Below, piece by piece: positions 33,136 to 46,100 of a stretch of DNA of 64,000 nt. The DNA comes from Coniferiporia sulphurascens (lineage: Eukaryota > Basidiomycota > Agaricomycetes > Hymenochaetales > Hymenochaetaceae). The DNA is taken from positions 186,001 through 250,000 of the forward strand of contig NBBA01000013.1 in the NCBI GenBank assembly GCA_002794785.1, written 5' to 3'. The notes beneath the pieces are model-generated. The model ran no database searches. It saw nothing but the letters and a program-made list of their open reading frames with translations, and was not told the DNA's origin. A program made the translations under genes and the position numbers. Positions within the stretch are counted from its first letter, which is position 1. Each line of letters starts with the position of its first letter.

Positions 33136-35514
33136 TTAACATTGTTTCGCGTATGTTCCGGAACTTCCGGTCCCAGCGTCATTATCGAGTTTACCCTCGT
33201 GTCGGCGGGCTGCACTAGACTGCGAGCTGACCGCAGCCAATGCGTGCATCGGCGAGTCCGCTTTCATGAGTCCTTCAGTAATCTCTATGAGGTCAGAGAT
33301 GAGCTGATCAACAAGCTAAACGTTTATACAAAGCAAATTTTAATCATTAAAGGTGTCCAGAGAACAAGTTTCCTATATGCCACTCACCGCTTCAGACATA
33401 TTTTCTCGAACAACAACACGAAGAATTTCAACATTCTGCAGGTCCGGTGCAAGCTCGTAGTTTGGCACGATCCTTTGCATTAGTTGAGAAAACCGAATTC
33501 ATCAAACATATAAAAATTAGAGTAAGAACTCACCATCCTTTCGACCTCAGAAGTGTCTGAATCCATTTTTGCTGGACATCGGGACATTTCTCTTTGAAGA
33601 AGTCTGAGAAGCGGAATGCAACAACCGGAAGGGAGGGCTCGTAGCTCTATAACAAGAACCGAATGGTGGTCGGTCAAGAGCAACACGAGAATCACAAAGC
33701 AAATAAATAATACCTCGACATCTTCCTCGTCTCTAACACCTGTCATCTGTTTGGCGCTCGCAATAAGACCAGGGGAGGCACCCGCGGTTGGGCGATGCGT
33801 GTCGCTCAATACAGTATAATACTTGCTCTTTTCCAGTGCGCGGCTAAGCAACCGCGCATTCTTGAGATCCGTAAGCGCAACACGCCGGTACCCCTCGAAG
33901 CCCAGGTGCACAAAGTTGAAATACTGCGCGATGATTGGTGCGGCGGGGCGTGAAAAATTGAGCGAGAAGCTGTACTCGACAGAACCAAGATAGTGCAATT
34001 CGAATATAAGGTCTTTAGGGAGAAGGGACTTGTCTCTCCAGATAACCCAACCGACACCCACATAGGCCAAGCCGAATTTGTGACCCCTTTACAAATAATA
34101 AGATCACCCATACATTTTATATCTGGGATAAGACTCACGAAGTATTTATCGACACAACTCGGGGAAGGCGGAAGTCCCAGACAAGTTTTGGCTATCATAT
34201 AATATGATCAACACAGGAGTAATTAGATGAAGAAACGAACATACTGTCGCGAACGGAGCAATAAACGCTCCCGAAGCACCGTCGACTGTGAGCAATGATT
34301 TAGGTATCTCCAAAACAGATGATGGGAATTATACTAACCATGAATGGGAACTGAATGTCCTGTCTTCGCTTCGTATTCGTCGAGGAGATCGGACATTTCC
34401 TTAACGGGCTCGTAATGTCCCGTATACGTACCTAAAATTTTTGAAATTAAAATTAGGTTATAAGACATTGAAGGGGTTTACCCACTGCCCAAGATTATGA
34501 AAACGCCAATAGTATTCTCGTCGACGTATTCCATTGCCCTCTTCGGGTCAAGCCTATACTTGCTCTCCACGGAAACAGGAACGAGGCGACACTCGACTTC
34601 AAAGTAACGAGCAAATTTCTCCAGAGCAACCTGAGATACGCATCTGTCAGACAAATGGTAGGTAAATAACGGCTTAAAAGGCTTACCTGCGCGTTGGCGC
34701 CCATAATAATGTTGGGGCCGGGCTCGTGGATACTCTTTCCGGCGGCCTTGCGTTTTTCTTGCCATATACGTTTCATGGCAAGTCCGCCGAGTTGAATTGC
34801 CTCAGAGGAACCGGTGGTGGCGGTCCCGATGGCCTGCTTGCTGTGAGGCGCGTTCCAAAGGCTAGCGAGCATGGATATGCCTAATTTAACGTGAGCACGA
34901 GTAAATTTTATGTTCGATTGAAAGCTTACAGCGAGTATGGAGGATTTCTGTCGGCAAAATAATGGGATCAGAATCTTAGTCAATATTTAACGTTGATGAG
35001 CTCACGTGTCATGGGATACTCATCCTGGTCAATCAGGTTCTTGGACATATTCTCTTGCATGAGTTTGTCTGCCTGGGCGGGCATCCAAGTATGCACAAAC
35101 GAGGCTAGGTTCAACAGCGGGGAGCCGTCGAGCGCCAACTCGTCGTGAATGAGCTGGTATGCAGCATCCGCATCCGTTCCCTAACATAGAGCTATGAGTC
35201 CTGCGGTGCCACCAAGATTGAAACACCCAAGGCACCCACCCTGGACGGGAGTTTGTACTTTGGGACGGGCTCGGTGCCATAGCGAGCGCCATAGGTTGAA
35301 GAGGAGTTGTTGAGGCCAGCGCCGTTGGTCAGAACATGTGTATGCTTTTTATGGTCCTATATAAAAAGTCAGGGGCGTGATTATCTTAGACGATGAAATA
35401 AAACACACCCTAGAATCCCTGAGGAGCGTGTCTGGGTTGATATGCTAGAGGTCAAACGATGAGCTCGTTGCCACTGAGGGGACAGAGTCAAGAGCGTACC
35501 TTTGAGAGAGACAT
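33136..35514 (-). CDS. Glutamate decarboxylase (PLP-dependent group II)
   Basis: Converts glutamate to GABA, consuming a proton; linked to the GABA shunt and stress or acid tolerance. About a dozen short exons. In order they give the N-terminal [77 protein letters not shown] and [16 protein letters not shown]. Splicing then gives [23 protein letters not shown], which contains the PLP-binding Lys. [32 protein letters not shown] and the C-terminal [21 protein letters not shown] follow. The overall pattern fits GAD rather than aromatic decarboxylases. Start MSLSK at 35514; stop at 33136. All checked residues are intact. A decayed copy of one exon lies 4.4 kb away at 29014-29175. Confidence 0.9.
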
Positions 35515-35746
35515 GGGAAGAGATAATGAGGGGATCAGTTGGCAGACTGCGGGTGCCTTATATGCATACAAACGAGATAAATACCCTTTATGACGACGAC
35601 ATTATTTCTGGTTTCGGGAGTGAGTGGCGTCTGAAAATGAGCGCGAAGATATGTGCCTGCTAATTTCAAAATGATGATGCCCATGACGTACGTGCGTCCT
35701 AAATTAGCTCGTCCGGGATGGGCGAGGCGCGGCTATTATTAGTCCC

Positions 35747-37151
35747 ATGCTCAGACGCCTCCCGACGCTGGCCAGACTGCCCGCCATGTCGTCCCCGCCG
35801 CAGCGCGTCCCCATCGACGGCAGCACGCTCGAAGGCGGCGGACAGATCCTGCGCAACGCGCTCGCCCTCTCCGCGCTCCTCACAAAGCCCGTGCACATCA
35901 CGAACGTGCGCCACAACAGAGCGCAGCCGGGCCTCAAACCACAGCACGCAGCAGGTATGTCATCGCTGCCTCTTTCATCTCCATCTCTCCGTCTCCACGC
36001 AGTACTCCCGGTACCTCCTCGGCTAACGTGTCCGTGCTCTGTGATGGACGCACGCGGCAGGTCTCCAGCTCGTCGCCGATCTCAGCGCCGCGAACGCAGA
36101 GGGCATCCTCAAGGGCTCGCGCACCGTATCCTTCGACCCGGGCCTCGTCCGTGCGGGAGACTACCTCGCCGACCCTGGCACAGCAGGCTCTACGACGCTA
36201 CTCCTCCAAGCTTCGCTTCCGTGTCTCTTCTTCCCAGAGCAACCGTCTACCCAGTTGTCGGAGCCGGGGCCGGGGCCAGACTCGCGCTCCAACGCCATCG
36301 ACGAACCGGTCGTCTCCACACTTACCCTCCGCGGCGGCACAAACGCCACCAACGCCCCGCCCGCCGACTACGCCCAGACCGTCCTCTTCCCCTTCATACG
36401 CGCACACTTTCTACGCCTCCTCTCCACCCCCACACAAGACGCCCTCTCGCTGCGCATAGCAAAACGCGGATTCTTCCCTCACGGCGGCGGCGAGCTACGC
36501 GTACGCGTGCCAGGACTCCGAGCGGGCGAGACCTTCGCGCCCGTCAAGCTCACAGAACGCGGTGCGGTTACTGCAATCCACGGACGCGCGTACGTCTCCG
36601 GTGCGCTCCCTCGACGCGTCGCGTCGCAAATGCGCGACGCCGCGCTCTCGGAGGTCGTTACACTGTCCGGCGCAAACCCTCCTCCTCAAATCAGCATCGA
36701 CATCCTGTCCGACACCCTCGGCCCTCAACACCGCCCCGGCTCTGGGCTTGTCCTCTGGGCATCAACGGCGGGCGGTTGTGTACTCGGCGCGAGTGAATTG
36801 GGATCCAAAGGGACAAATGCGGCCGAGACGGGCCGCACCGCAGCACGCACCCTGCTGAACGAACTTTCGCACGGCGGATGCGTGGACGAATGGATGCAAG
36901 ATCAAATGATCATCTTCCTGGCGCTGGCAAAAGGACGTTCCGTGGTAAGAACTGGTCCATTAACATTGCACACGAGGTAAGTATCTTTCCTATTCCCCTT
37001 TCTCAAGATCTTATTTTTATCTTTTGACAGGACCGCGATCTGGGTCGCCGAGACGCTGACTGATGCGAGATTCGAAACAAATGAGCTGCAAGATGGCTCA
37101 CGCCAAGTATTGATTTCGTGCGAGGGCATCGGATTAGAAGGCCGTTTGTAG
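35747..37151 (+). CDS. rtcA: RNA 3'-terminal phosphate cyclase
   Basis: Converts RNA 3'-phosphate ends to 2',3'-cyclic phosphates using ATP and a covalent enzyme-AMP intermediate. The conserved start [20 protein letters not shown] is followed by [20 protein letters not shown] across the first intron. The body has [32 protein letters not shown] and the terminal signature [36 protein letters not shown] carries the likely nucleophilic His. It matches RTCA rather than the inactive paralogue RCL1. Two introns. The ATG at 35747 adds [13 protein letters not shown], which could be a presequence; the ATG at 35786 (MSSPPQRV) is an alternative start. It is divergent from the decarboxylase across 232 bases. 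Confidence 0.92.
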
Positions 37152-37317
37152 CCACTCGGAGTTTGGTTTCATAAAAGAGTGTCCGGTTTATTATTATTAC
37201 CCAGTTATTGTACCGTTACACGCCGCACAGCACATGCAGTGCAGTGTATCCTCCGCAGTGATAGTCAAAACAAACACATTATAAATATAAGGAAAACAAC
37301 GGTTGATTGCGACATCA

Positions 37318-38819
37318 TCATCGGCTCCAGGACAACAGCGACATGTCTCCAAGGCGTCTGTAAAAATAAGTATATCGCAATGAGCACAATTGGAAAGCAA
37401 CCACAGTCCCGGCGGGTGAGTGACATACCGAGGCCGGACTAGATGTCTTATTAGGCCTGCAGATCCGAGCACAACGAAGATAGCAGCCGCGACGACGTAG
37501 GCCCATCCAAGGAACGGGTTTTTACCGCCCATCCACGACACTGTGGAGATGACAATCGATTTGGTGCCTTTGTACGGCTTCACGGGGAAGTCTAGGTTAC
37601 GAGAGGTCAATCGCCGGTAAGCCCTCCGATGAAACGTACGCACTCATAAACGCCGTAATATTATACGTTCCCGCAACGAGTGTCGTGTCATCGTTGCGCC
37701 CGTACAACTTCGTGAATGTAGGCAGACCCGCTGTACGCATCCAGTTCTGGAAGTGTTCGTCCTCATGCAGGTTCGGCAGGTTAGACGAGTTGTATTCAGG
37801 GAAGCGCTTCACCCAGTTTGGTGGTGGCACGATCTGGGTCAAATCATTCCCCGGCGCAGACGCGTATTTCTTCGCCTCGCCCGGCCACGCAATGCCCTTC
37901 TCTGAAAATGCGTAATCACTATTTGTTGACCCATCGCCACTTGTGTGTACAGCAGTCAGATTCGAGAATGTATCTGCAAATCGGACCGTGAGATAAACAT
38001 TTAAGCATAGACCACTCCTAAACACGAACCATTGAATACCGAGTTTGCGATGAGTCCACACGGCCAAATCATCTTGTCGCCCTGAACATCAAGCGGTTTG
38101 CAATCGCCACCTTGAACGGAACTGTAGGACACATTGTTTCCCTTGAGTTGATCCGAGTCGATGCTCTTCACGTATCGGCGATGATTTTGGAAGAAGTTTG
38201 TGAGCTTGTAATAGAGCAGTACAGTCGCCGACAGGTCTGCGGGCACGTCAAATTGTATTATGCACTGCTCTTGGTAGCCAAGGCTTGCAGAGGAGTCGTT
38301 GACAAACGCCCACTGAGGTCGATTAAAGGGAAGATGAGCGTCCCGTGAGCGTAACCGGTAGTTGTAATTCGGCATGTTCACAAACGTCACAGAGGTGTTT
38401 GAGGAGGAGGGCGCAAGTGTATCACACTCCGTGTAGTCGAGCGTGATCTCGCTCACCTAGGGATAAGTTGACATGAAGGAATGATACGATCTATCACGGT
38501 GAGAAAGTACATACTAAACTGCTCCCCCAGATGAGCAGCCCGCCAATCGGCCCAAATAGAATACCAATAATGAAGAGTGTAGGCAGGACAGTCTTGGGAG
38601 TGAGTATGGGCTGCCACGCCTTCAACCGCTGCTGCTTGAAGGCCGTATCTGCGAACAAACGCGAAGACGGTGAGAAAGCGCACGGGCGCAGTGGGACGGA
38701 AGCAAGCACGTACTTGCGGGTCTCCGCCAGCCGCCCTTTTGCTTTGTATTTTGCTCAGAGTTGCTGGACTCGTCGCCATTGTCGTTGTCGTTATTTCTGC
38801 GCCGTCTGAAGAGCGCCAT
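37318..38819 (-). CDS. CDC50: CDC50/LEM3 family flippase beta subunit
   Basis: Obligate partner of P4-ATPase phospholipid flippases in Golgi, endosomes or plasma membrane. Start [15 protein letters not shown]; a spliced join gives [19 protein letters not shown], followed by the first membrane segment [20 protein letters not shown]. The large exoplasmic loop has Asn-glycosylation sites (NTSV, NDSS), [19 protein letters not shown], and paired Cys ([19 protein letters not shown]). The second membrane segment is [17 protein letters not shown], followed by RHLVRPR and a last small exon giving [12 protein letters not shown], the typical CDC50 tail. Six or seven exons. Confidence 0.93.
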
Positions 38820-39441
38820 GGTGGATGTAGGGAGAAGCACAGTTCGAAGGCTGTGAGTAAGGACGATGATGTCGGGCGACGGTCGCAGACCGCCGGCGTT
38901 GCCGGTGATAGTGACCGTGACGTGACTATTTTTACTAAGAGCTCTTGAGTCAGCATCGTCGGGCGACGGCCCTTTTCCAACTTGAAATTTGCTTGGGGAG
39001 AGGACTGAACGGCCGAGTGCACTTAGTAGTCTTCGCTCGCAAACAGCTAGAATTTCAAGTTACTCAAGTTTTCAGCTTGAGAGAAGCCTCGGGTGCGAGC
39101 ACCGCTGGCAGTTCGTCCCGAAAATGGGACCAATCATCTTAATCGCGCATATACCCATCCTTTCTCGAGTTTCAAAAGGCCGGTAAGGACCCCGGCTACT
39201 GGGGGAATCAAGCCTACCGATTTCGAACCTCGAACGCAAATACTCAGTATTAATAGCCAGATATCATGACAAGCCTTGTATCAAGTTGACTTCTATTCAT
39301 CAAATTCTATTAATACGTAGCAGCGACCTGCAAATACGAACACGCCATTATACAAGAAAACAGTAAGGATAAAACATTGCGAATGGTATAAGCCAACAGG
39401 TCCAGATATAGTGCATATAGTCATAATTATCGTACAGAATG
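38820..39441. other. CDC50 promoter and HOOK 3' region
   Basis: Non-coding between two minus-strand genes. Only overlapping short frames without domains were seen. Confidence 0.5.
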
Positions 39442-42400
39442 TCATCGACGCAAAAGTGACTGGCTCAGCTAAAGCAAAAAGCAAACAAAATGAGAACATG
39501 ATAACGACTTCTAAAGCAAACACGTACATTTCTCCGTTGCTGGCCAAGCCAGCTCGTCGGACCGAACTTTTGCTGCTGACCTTGCATGGCGAGATGCTCC
39601 ACCGCCCTTTGCTCGCCAAGTCTCTGAACAAGACCGAGCATGAGGCGCTGTTCTCTGTCGTACCGCACTTGCATGTCTTCAATGGTTTTCTGTGGCTAGT
39701 GATCAGGAAGAGTATTTGACACAAACACTTCAGCTTAGTACCTTGTAACGTTCGAGATCGTCTTCCAGGATCTTCAGCTGTGCTTTAGGAATACCCTCGA
39801 TGTCGTCGAAAGTGCCCTAAAGTTACTCAATACGGAAATTCAGAGACAGGATATGGTGCGGAATCTCACAGGAGATCCTGCATTTGAGCGTGTGTGCTCC
39901 GCACGGAAGAGTTTGTCTTGTTGCTTGATGAACTGAAAGAAGGCATCTAAGTATTCACTCAATAATGACTAAACTGAAAGATTCTGACCGCCCTCGCTTT
40001 CGTCAACTTGTTCTGGACCGTGGAAAGCTGCTCCTTTAACACGACGTTCTCCTCGTGCATTTTCAACAGGCGTGCTTTGACGTCTTTAGGTAGGTCCTTG
40101 CCGTTGATTGAAGCCCGTAAATCACTGCATGTCGTATTACTAGGTTTGATAATTATGTAAAAAGTCGTCGAGGGGACGTACCTGAAGTTACGTTCCCTCT
40201 CCAGCATCTTCTCTCTCTGCCCAATCCCTTCACTCTGCAGCGTGATTTTCTCCAGTAGAAGGTTGTTAATTTGTTCAAGTTGCATCTTGTTTTTATCCGA
40301 CAGCTCCTTGATCTGGGTCTGCAAATTCCGCGCGTCGGCCTCCAGTCCTGCTTTGTCCTCGTTCACGGAGTCGCGCAGGTTCGCAAGGATCTCAAGCTGA
40401 TCCTTATTGACGAGTGTTACTATACGAGGCTAATCAGAGTGGGAGCAAGATCCGTGACGATAATCACTCACAGTCGGATTTTGCAATAGTTAATTCCTTC
40501 GATTGGCTTTCAAACGTGACCTCGAGCTCAGCGTGCTCCTTTCTCAGAGCATCCAGCTGATCAACTGTCTCGTTTAATCGTTGCCGTAATGCGATAGCAG
40601 CCTCCGCCCTTCAGTTCATTCAGACTTTAGAATTAATGAACAAATCCAAAATAGAAGAAAAACAAACCCGTCGCCCAGCGACTTCCCGCTTCTGATCTCC
40701 TCCAGATCTTTCTGCAATACCAATTTCTCGCGATGTGCAGCGAGGTAATCTGCCTCGTACCGCGCTTTCATGCGATTAGCGTCGTCCAACAAGTTCTCGA
40801 GCACAAGTATTCGGCTCGAATCCGCTTGATTCGATTTCGCCGCCTCGAGGTCGCGTTTCAGTTTCCGAATCTCAAGCTTAAGATCAGTCATTGTCCGTCC
40901 CGATAGTGCATCATCCAGCTCGCCCCCAAGTCCATGAGTCATAGCATCGTCATCATCTTGGTTTGGCGAGAGTGGCAGTTCGGGCTCTGCAATGTCATCG
41001 ATCGGGTCGGCGCTGCCGCTCGGCTTCCTGGGCACGCTTTTGCTAACGGGACGAACGGAAATGAGCTCGAGTTCTTTCACGCGTTCTTGATACAGCTCCA
41101 ATGCCTCGTTGTCTTTATGCCTCTCTTCGGCGGAGATTTTCAAAAGAGTACGGGCTTGGTCGAGTTCGAACTTGAGACTGTCTATCTCCTTGTTCTTTGC
41201 AGAGCCGCGGGATTCCAAGTCAGATATCTGGTACTTGTATGACTCCAATAATGGCTTGAATGTGGAGACTTTTCGGTATTCCTCCTCTAATGAGGCGTTC
41301 TTGTCAACAAGAGAAGCGTTCTGTTCTTCAAGAGCCTGTGGAGAACTACACGTAAGCTCATGTGAAGGGTGGGATCATCTAACCTCACCTTAATTCGCCG
41401 TCGCAAATCGGCACTCTCTTCTAGTTTCTTCTTGTATTTCTCCATCACATTCTCCGTCTTCTGTAGTTTGTCTGCAGCATGTCGGTATCTAGACGCCCAT
41501 TTAATCACAATGACACGGATGATGACAAAAGAAAACACACTCGTCCACCTGGTCCTTTAATCTAACTGCTTCATCGGCGTGAACCTGAAGTTCTTCAACT
41601 TTGTGATGAAGATCTTCTACCAAACGATGGTGTTTATCCAGTTCGGCCTCCGCCGTGCTTAAGTTATCTTCACTCTTTTGACTGAAAGCGATATTTCAGT
41701 TAGCACCTGATCGATCAGCGGCCGGACGGCCTTAGAAACTATGCACTCACAGGTCAGCCCGTAGTCTATCAATCTCAGCTCGCATGATCCCGTCCGTTTT
41801 CTCACTTCTCCGGTCGTCCCATTCCCGCCTTAGATCCCTTAAACGCGCGAGGGCATCCTCCTTTTCGGCTGCGGCATCGTCGAAATTCGTTTGTAGTGTT
41901 CGATGCTCCTCAAGTAGGGCCCTATATACGTTCTCGAGGGTTTCCTTCTCAGCAAAGACACGACTTCGCTCAGACTGGATATGATAGTAGTGATCATCGC
42001 TGGTGCACGGATTAATATAATCAATGCGTAACAATAAAGTAGTAGTTAATAGTCAGCGTACTCATTCATAGCCCCGCTTCTGCTAACGTCTGGAGAGCCG
42101 CTGACTGGTTTGAGCCTTGACATTGACTGTGCGAGGTTGTCCACATAAGGGCAACGCATACGAAGAGCATTTTCAGCTACACACCTGCTCTATGGCCTTC
42201 ATGAGACAGTGTTGGTCGTCTTGCTCGAGCTGCTGGATCTTGTCGATGATCTCCTTGTTCCGCGCACTCTGCACCGCGATGACGATCGTCAGTCTGCACA
42301 TCGCGAGTGTGGCACTAGCATCGTGATCCTTAGCCATGGCCTGCAGGTCCGGCACGTCCAGCGCGCTAGTTGGTTGTTGGAGGACGTTCGTATAATACTG

Positions 42401-42701
42401 TGTCATAAGCCGGTAGAGGCGCTTTAGTTGGCCGAACCGGATAACCCAGTTGTCGGACCCTCCCTGCGCGGACGGACGAGACGGTTGGCGGAAGTACTCC
42501 GAGTCCCTGCGACAACCTGGTGTTAGTTCCCGTCCGCCCGCATTCAGCTGCCCGTCAGTGTGGAGACACTTACACGACCTGCAGGATTTCAAATAGCGCC
42601 GCACCATCGCTCAGGTCGGACACAGACACAACTGGCCTGCTGAGATCGAACGTAGCCAGGAGCGCGAAGAACGCATCTTGTTCTTTCTGGGACTCGGCCA
42701 T
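39442..42701 (-). CDS. HOOK family microtubule/dynein adaptor
   Basis: Cytoplasmic adaptor linking early endosomes to dynein and kinesin-3, as with Hok1/HookA in filamentous fungi. The N-terminal globular HOOK domain begins MAESQKEQDAFFALL and continues WVIRFGQLKRLYRLMTQYY and LTIVIAVQSARNKEIIDKI. The rest is an extended coiled coil (for example TDLKLEIRKLKRDLEAAKSN) over many exons. Near the C-terminus are EDMQVRYDREQRLMLGLVQ and SWLGQQRRN. A GTACGT donor and a TTTTGCTTTAG acceptor (about 39525-39466) join RRN to a last exon LSQSLLRR ending at 39442. Reading on without this splice would give an unlikely hydrophobic tail stopping at 39465. Confidence 0.88.
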
Positions 42702-43110
42702 TGAGCAGTAACAAGATGCCGCCGACTCGGACGCTGTCGTTCAGGCTGTAGGACGCCGAGTAAGACAGTCGCAGTAGTTACTAGCTACACGCGGTGCGCA
42801 CCAGTCAGGAATCAGGTTTATGTTTGTGGCAATTGCGCCCGCGGCTAGTAGTGAACGCGTAGCACTACTGCATGCGCGGATCACTGGCACTTGCTTGTTT
42901 GTTACCGCGTCCGGGCATTTAATTCCGAATAAAAGGGAGAAAAAATCGACACTCTTCACTCTTAAATACGTTACTTGATACAATACAATGTGTGCTAAGA
43001 AAGGGCTCGACTATACCGGCAAAGAACAAAAACCAAAGAAAGCAACGACAAATACGTATCACAGCGGAGGAGTATTATTTAATCTAAGGTTGAAATACAC
43101 TGCGGGAAAC
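42702..43110. other. HOOK promoter and NOT1 3' region
   Basis: About 400 non-coding bases between two minus-strand genes; nothing further was recognised. Confidence 0.5.
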
Positions 43111-46100
43111 CTAGATGTCATATGAGTGTGCGTTATACATGCGCACGAGAGTAAGAGCACGTACGTTATTCAGCAGAAGCGTGACCTCCGGAACCACGCG
43201 AACAAACTCCTTGTTCCAGAAGTCGTACTTCGGGTTGCGTAAGAGCTCAATGAATGTGATCAAGGCACCCCACGGGTGAGGGCGGTGCACAATGAAACGC
43301 TCGAAAAGTACTCTGGTCATAATCTCCTTGAAACGTTCGTCTTTCGCCTCGGTGAATAGGTACAGGAAGAGCGAGCTGAACCAGTGCGTGTGTGCGTTGG
43401 GATAGCGCAAGTGTAGAATCATTGAGCTGACCAGGTGGTGCTGACCTAGAATATGAAATATGTGTTTAGTCGATGTACGATCATCTTATTCCAGTTTGAT
43501 TACATACCTTCAGGGTCCAAATTAAACGCCAGGTAGGCCAATGCGACTACACCTGGGTCAGTCGGAACGAAAAGGGACGATCCGCTTCTGGCCTTGGCCT
43601 GCGCGGCCGAGGACACGCCAATGTACATAACAACCGCATTCATTAGCGGTAGATTGTATACATCTTCGCCAGCCGCGACTGGCAGGCGCAGACGATCTTT
43701 CAGCGCGGATAAAGACGTCGGCGTGACACGGTTTAGGAGACACTGATCCAGATATCCCCTGAGATCACCATTTTTGAGGATGAGAGTAAAGTCGGACAGG
43801 ATTGGGGGGATTGGACCCATCTCCGGAATTGAATCGAATTTAAGGTTGTGAGTATGGGGATCGGGTAGGTTGACGGATGCTGGGAAAGCGCTGAGGATAA
43901 TGTTGCGAAGCTGGATACAGCGGGGCGGAATTATGTCGCAGAGGGTGAAGTAATGTTCACTGAGGAAGTCGGGGAAGTCGTGAAGGAGCACAAGCAAGAG
44001 ACGGAGGGTACCACGATAGAGATTACGTGATGCGACCGTCAGACTTGCGGAGCGGAGGAAGGGTGCGAGGAATTTGAACAAGGAAAGTAGCAGCTTGTGG
44101 AATGCCGACCAGCCTTCGCGGTTTTCGGACATTAGCAGCTTCGGTATGAACAAACGGTGGGATATCAGGGTCATCCAGGAGAACGTAAAACCGGGGAAAT
44201 AAACGGGCTGCAACGAGCTGAAGGTGTCGCTGAGAGCAATTAGCAAGTGGAAGTACACGCTTCCGAGCTGCGTCTCGAGACTGTGCAAATCGCTCAACAA
44301 AGTCGAAAAGAATCTGAAAAAGGGCTTCTGCTGGAAGGAAAGACCTTGTTCCTCATGTCTATTCGCGACAACCAACACGACGATCGAAAGGATCTTCGTA
44401 AAGTAATGGACCTTGGCTTGCAGATTGTTAGCCCCGGAGGCGTCACCGTGGTACTTGATGATATACACGATGAGTCTAGACATCGCATCCAAGGCGAGGA
44501 ATGCATGTTCGTAGTCCCCTGCTGTAATACTTTTTGCGTAATGGTTGACACTAGATTCTGCACAGACGCGGAAGAAAAACGAGGACATATCCTCCACCTT
44601 AAGAATACCTTGCTTGGAGAGCTGTGTGACATAAGGCACAAACATCTTCTCGGGGGCAGCCGATCGCTGGAAAATGCTGACCCATTGTTGGAAACATTTA
44701 AGGAGGAACATATGTAATTGCTCCGTTTCTTGCTTGTTAGACGCAGCGGGAGCGTTTTCGGCAGCGGCTGGCTGTACCTGTGGAGTCTGCAGCTCATTCA
44801 ATAACTGTACAACTCTATTCGTTATGAGGTCAGTACTATGATCCATGGCACTACGAAAAGCCAACTTACGATTCAGTTGCCTTATTGGCCCGAACAAGCT
44901 GCGTCAACGCATCAAGAGTGTACTGGAACTGCTGCTGTGTCGCGATGGGCGGGTCGCTTGTAAGACAATCGCGAATCAGGCCAGCAGCAAATTCCTGCAA
45001 ATTCGGTCGTGTGTTGGCACTGGCATACAGCCACTTAGCAAGTTGAAGGTCTTCGTCCGTGACGGTAATCAAGTGGCTGCGGAGAAGTGTCACAGTAACC
45101 GGAATATTGAACTTGCGCTGTATAGGAATTTAGAACGGGGATTTCGGCGCGATGTAATAAAAGTTTCTTGCCTCATCTTCTGCACAGATCAGCCAGTTAA
45201 TTGCCTCCTTAGCAACCTCATCGAAAGTCTGGCACAGCTGATCAAGCATAGCGACATATATCTCTCTTCCAAGCTGTGAAGAAGTCTTATAGAGGTGCTG
45301 CACAATCTTCTGCGACATGACCAGCGGTGTGCGGACACGATCAACGCTGTCTAAAGCCAAAGTAAGGATACGATGGACATAGGTGCGAATTTCGTGGTTG
45401 AGAGGGACAAGGGCGAGCGACGAGTAGGGCGTCTCAGAAAGAGTTACTTCCAGTTTTGCGACAAGAAGCTACTCAAATCTCAGTACCTATCAGAAATGAC
45501 GTGGAGAAACACATACACTAAACTGCTCCTGCGCGAGGTAGCCGGAGCTCGTCGCCGCTGCCAGCTGGGGATCAGGTATAGGAGAGGAAGGGAATCCAGG
45601 TTGCGCGACAGTGTCACCTCTAACATACTGCACGGTCGAACCAGGTCGGCTGGAGACACGGCGCTTCATATCGAAAGCTATATCGGCGTGCGTCAGCTTT
45701 ACCTCACGCACGTAAGTCTTCCCAATAAACTCACCAAACTCCTCATACACACGCAACTGGTGAGACTGAAGTCCGTTCGGCTTGATACGCAGCGGATCCG
45801 GTAGATTGGCGATAAAGGGCGTTTGGCCAGCCAGCGGGTCCCAAAAGTTCTGTCCCGGACGGACCTCCCGGTGACGTCTGCGTGTCTCGTAGGATGATGC
45901 AAGAGCATTGTCAACCTCCCTAATTGCACGATCCATCGCAGCCTTCTCAATCGCATCGCAAGCCACATCGACATTGTCCTGGACAATAAGCATGATAACT
46001 TGTTCGGGCACCATCTGCTCGGAAAAGCCATGATCCGCAAGGTACGACCTGACATGGGCAGGCATGTTCGTGCGCAAAGGGTCCTTACATGTCACAAGAG

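Noticed and set aside
39195..39250. tRNA-like motif (minus strand GGTTCGAAATC)
   Set aside because: The flanking bases do not form a T stem, acceptor stem or anticodon arm.
288..42701. Functional cluster of membrane-traffic genes (Ede1, TRAPPC13, V-ATPase H, CDC50, HOOK)
   Set aside because: They are scattered among unrelated genes on both strands; such housekeeping genes are common and nothing shows co-regulation.
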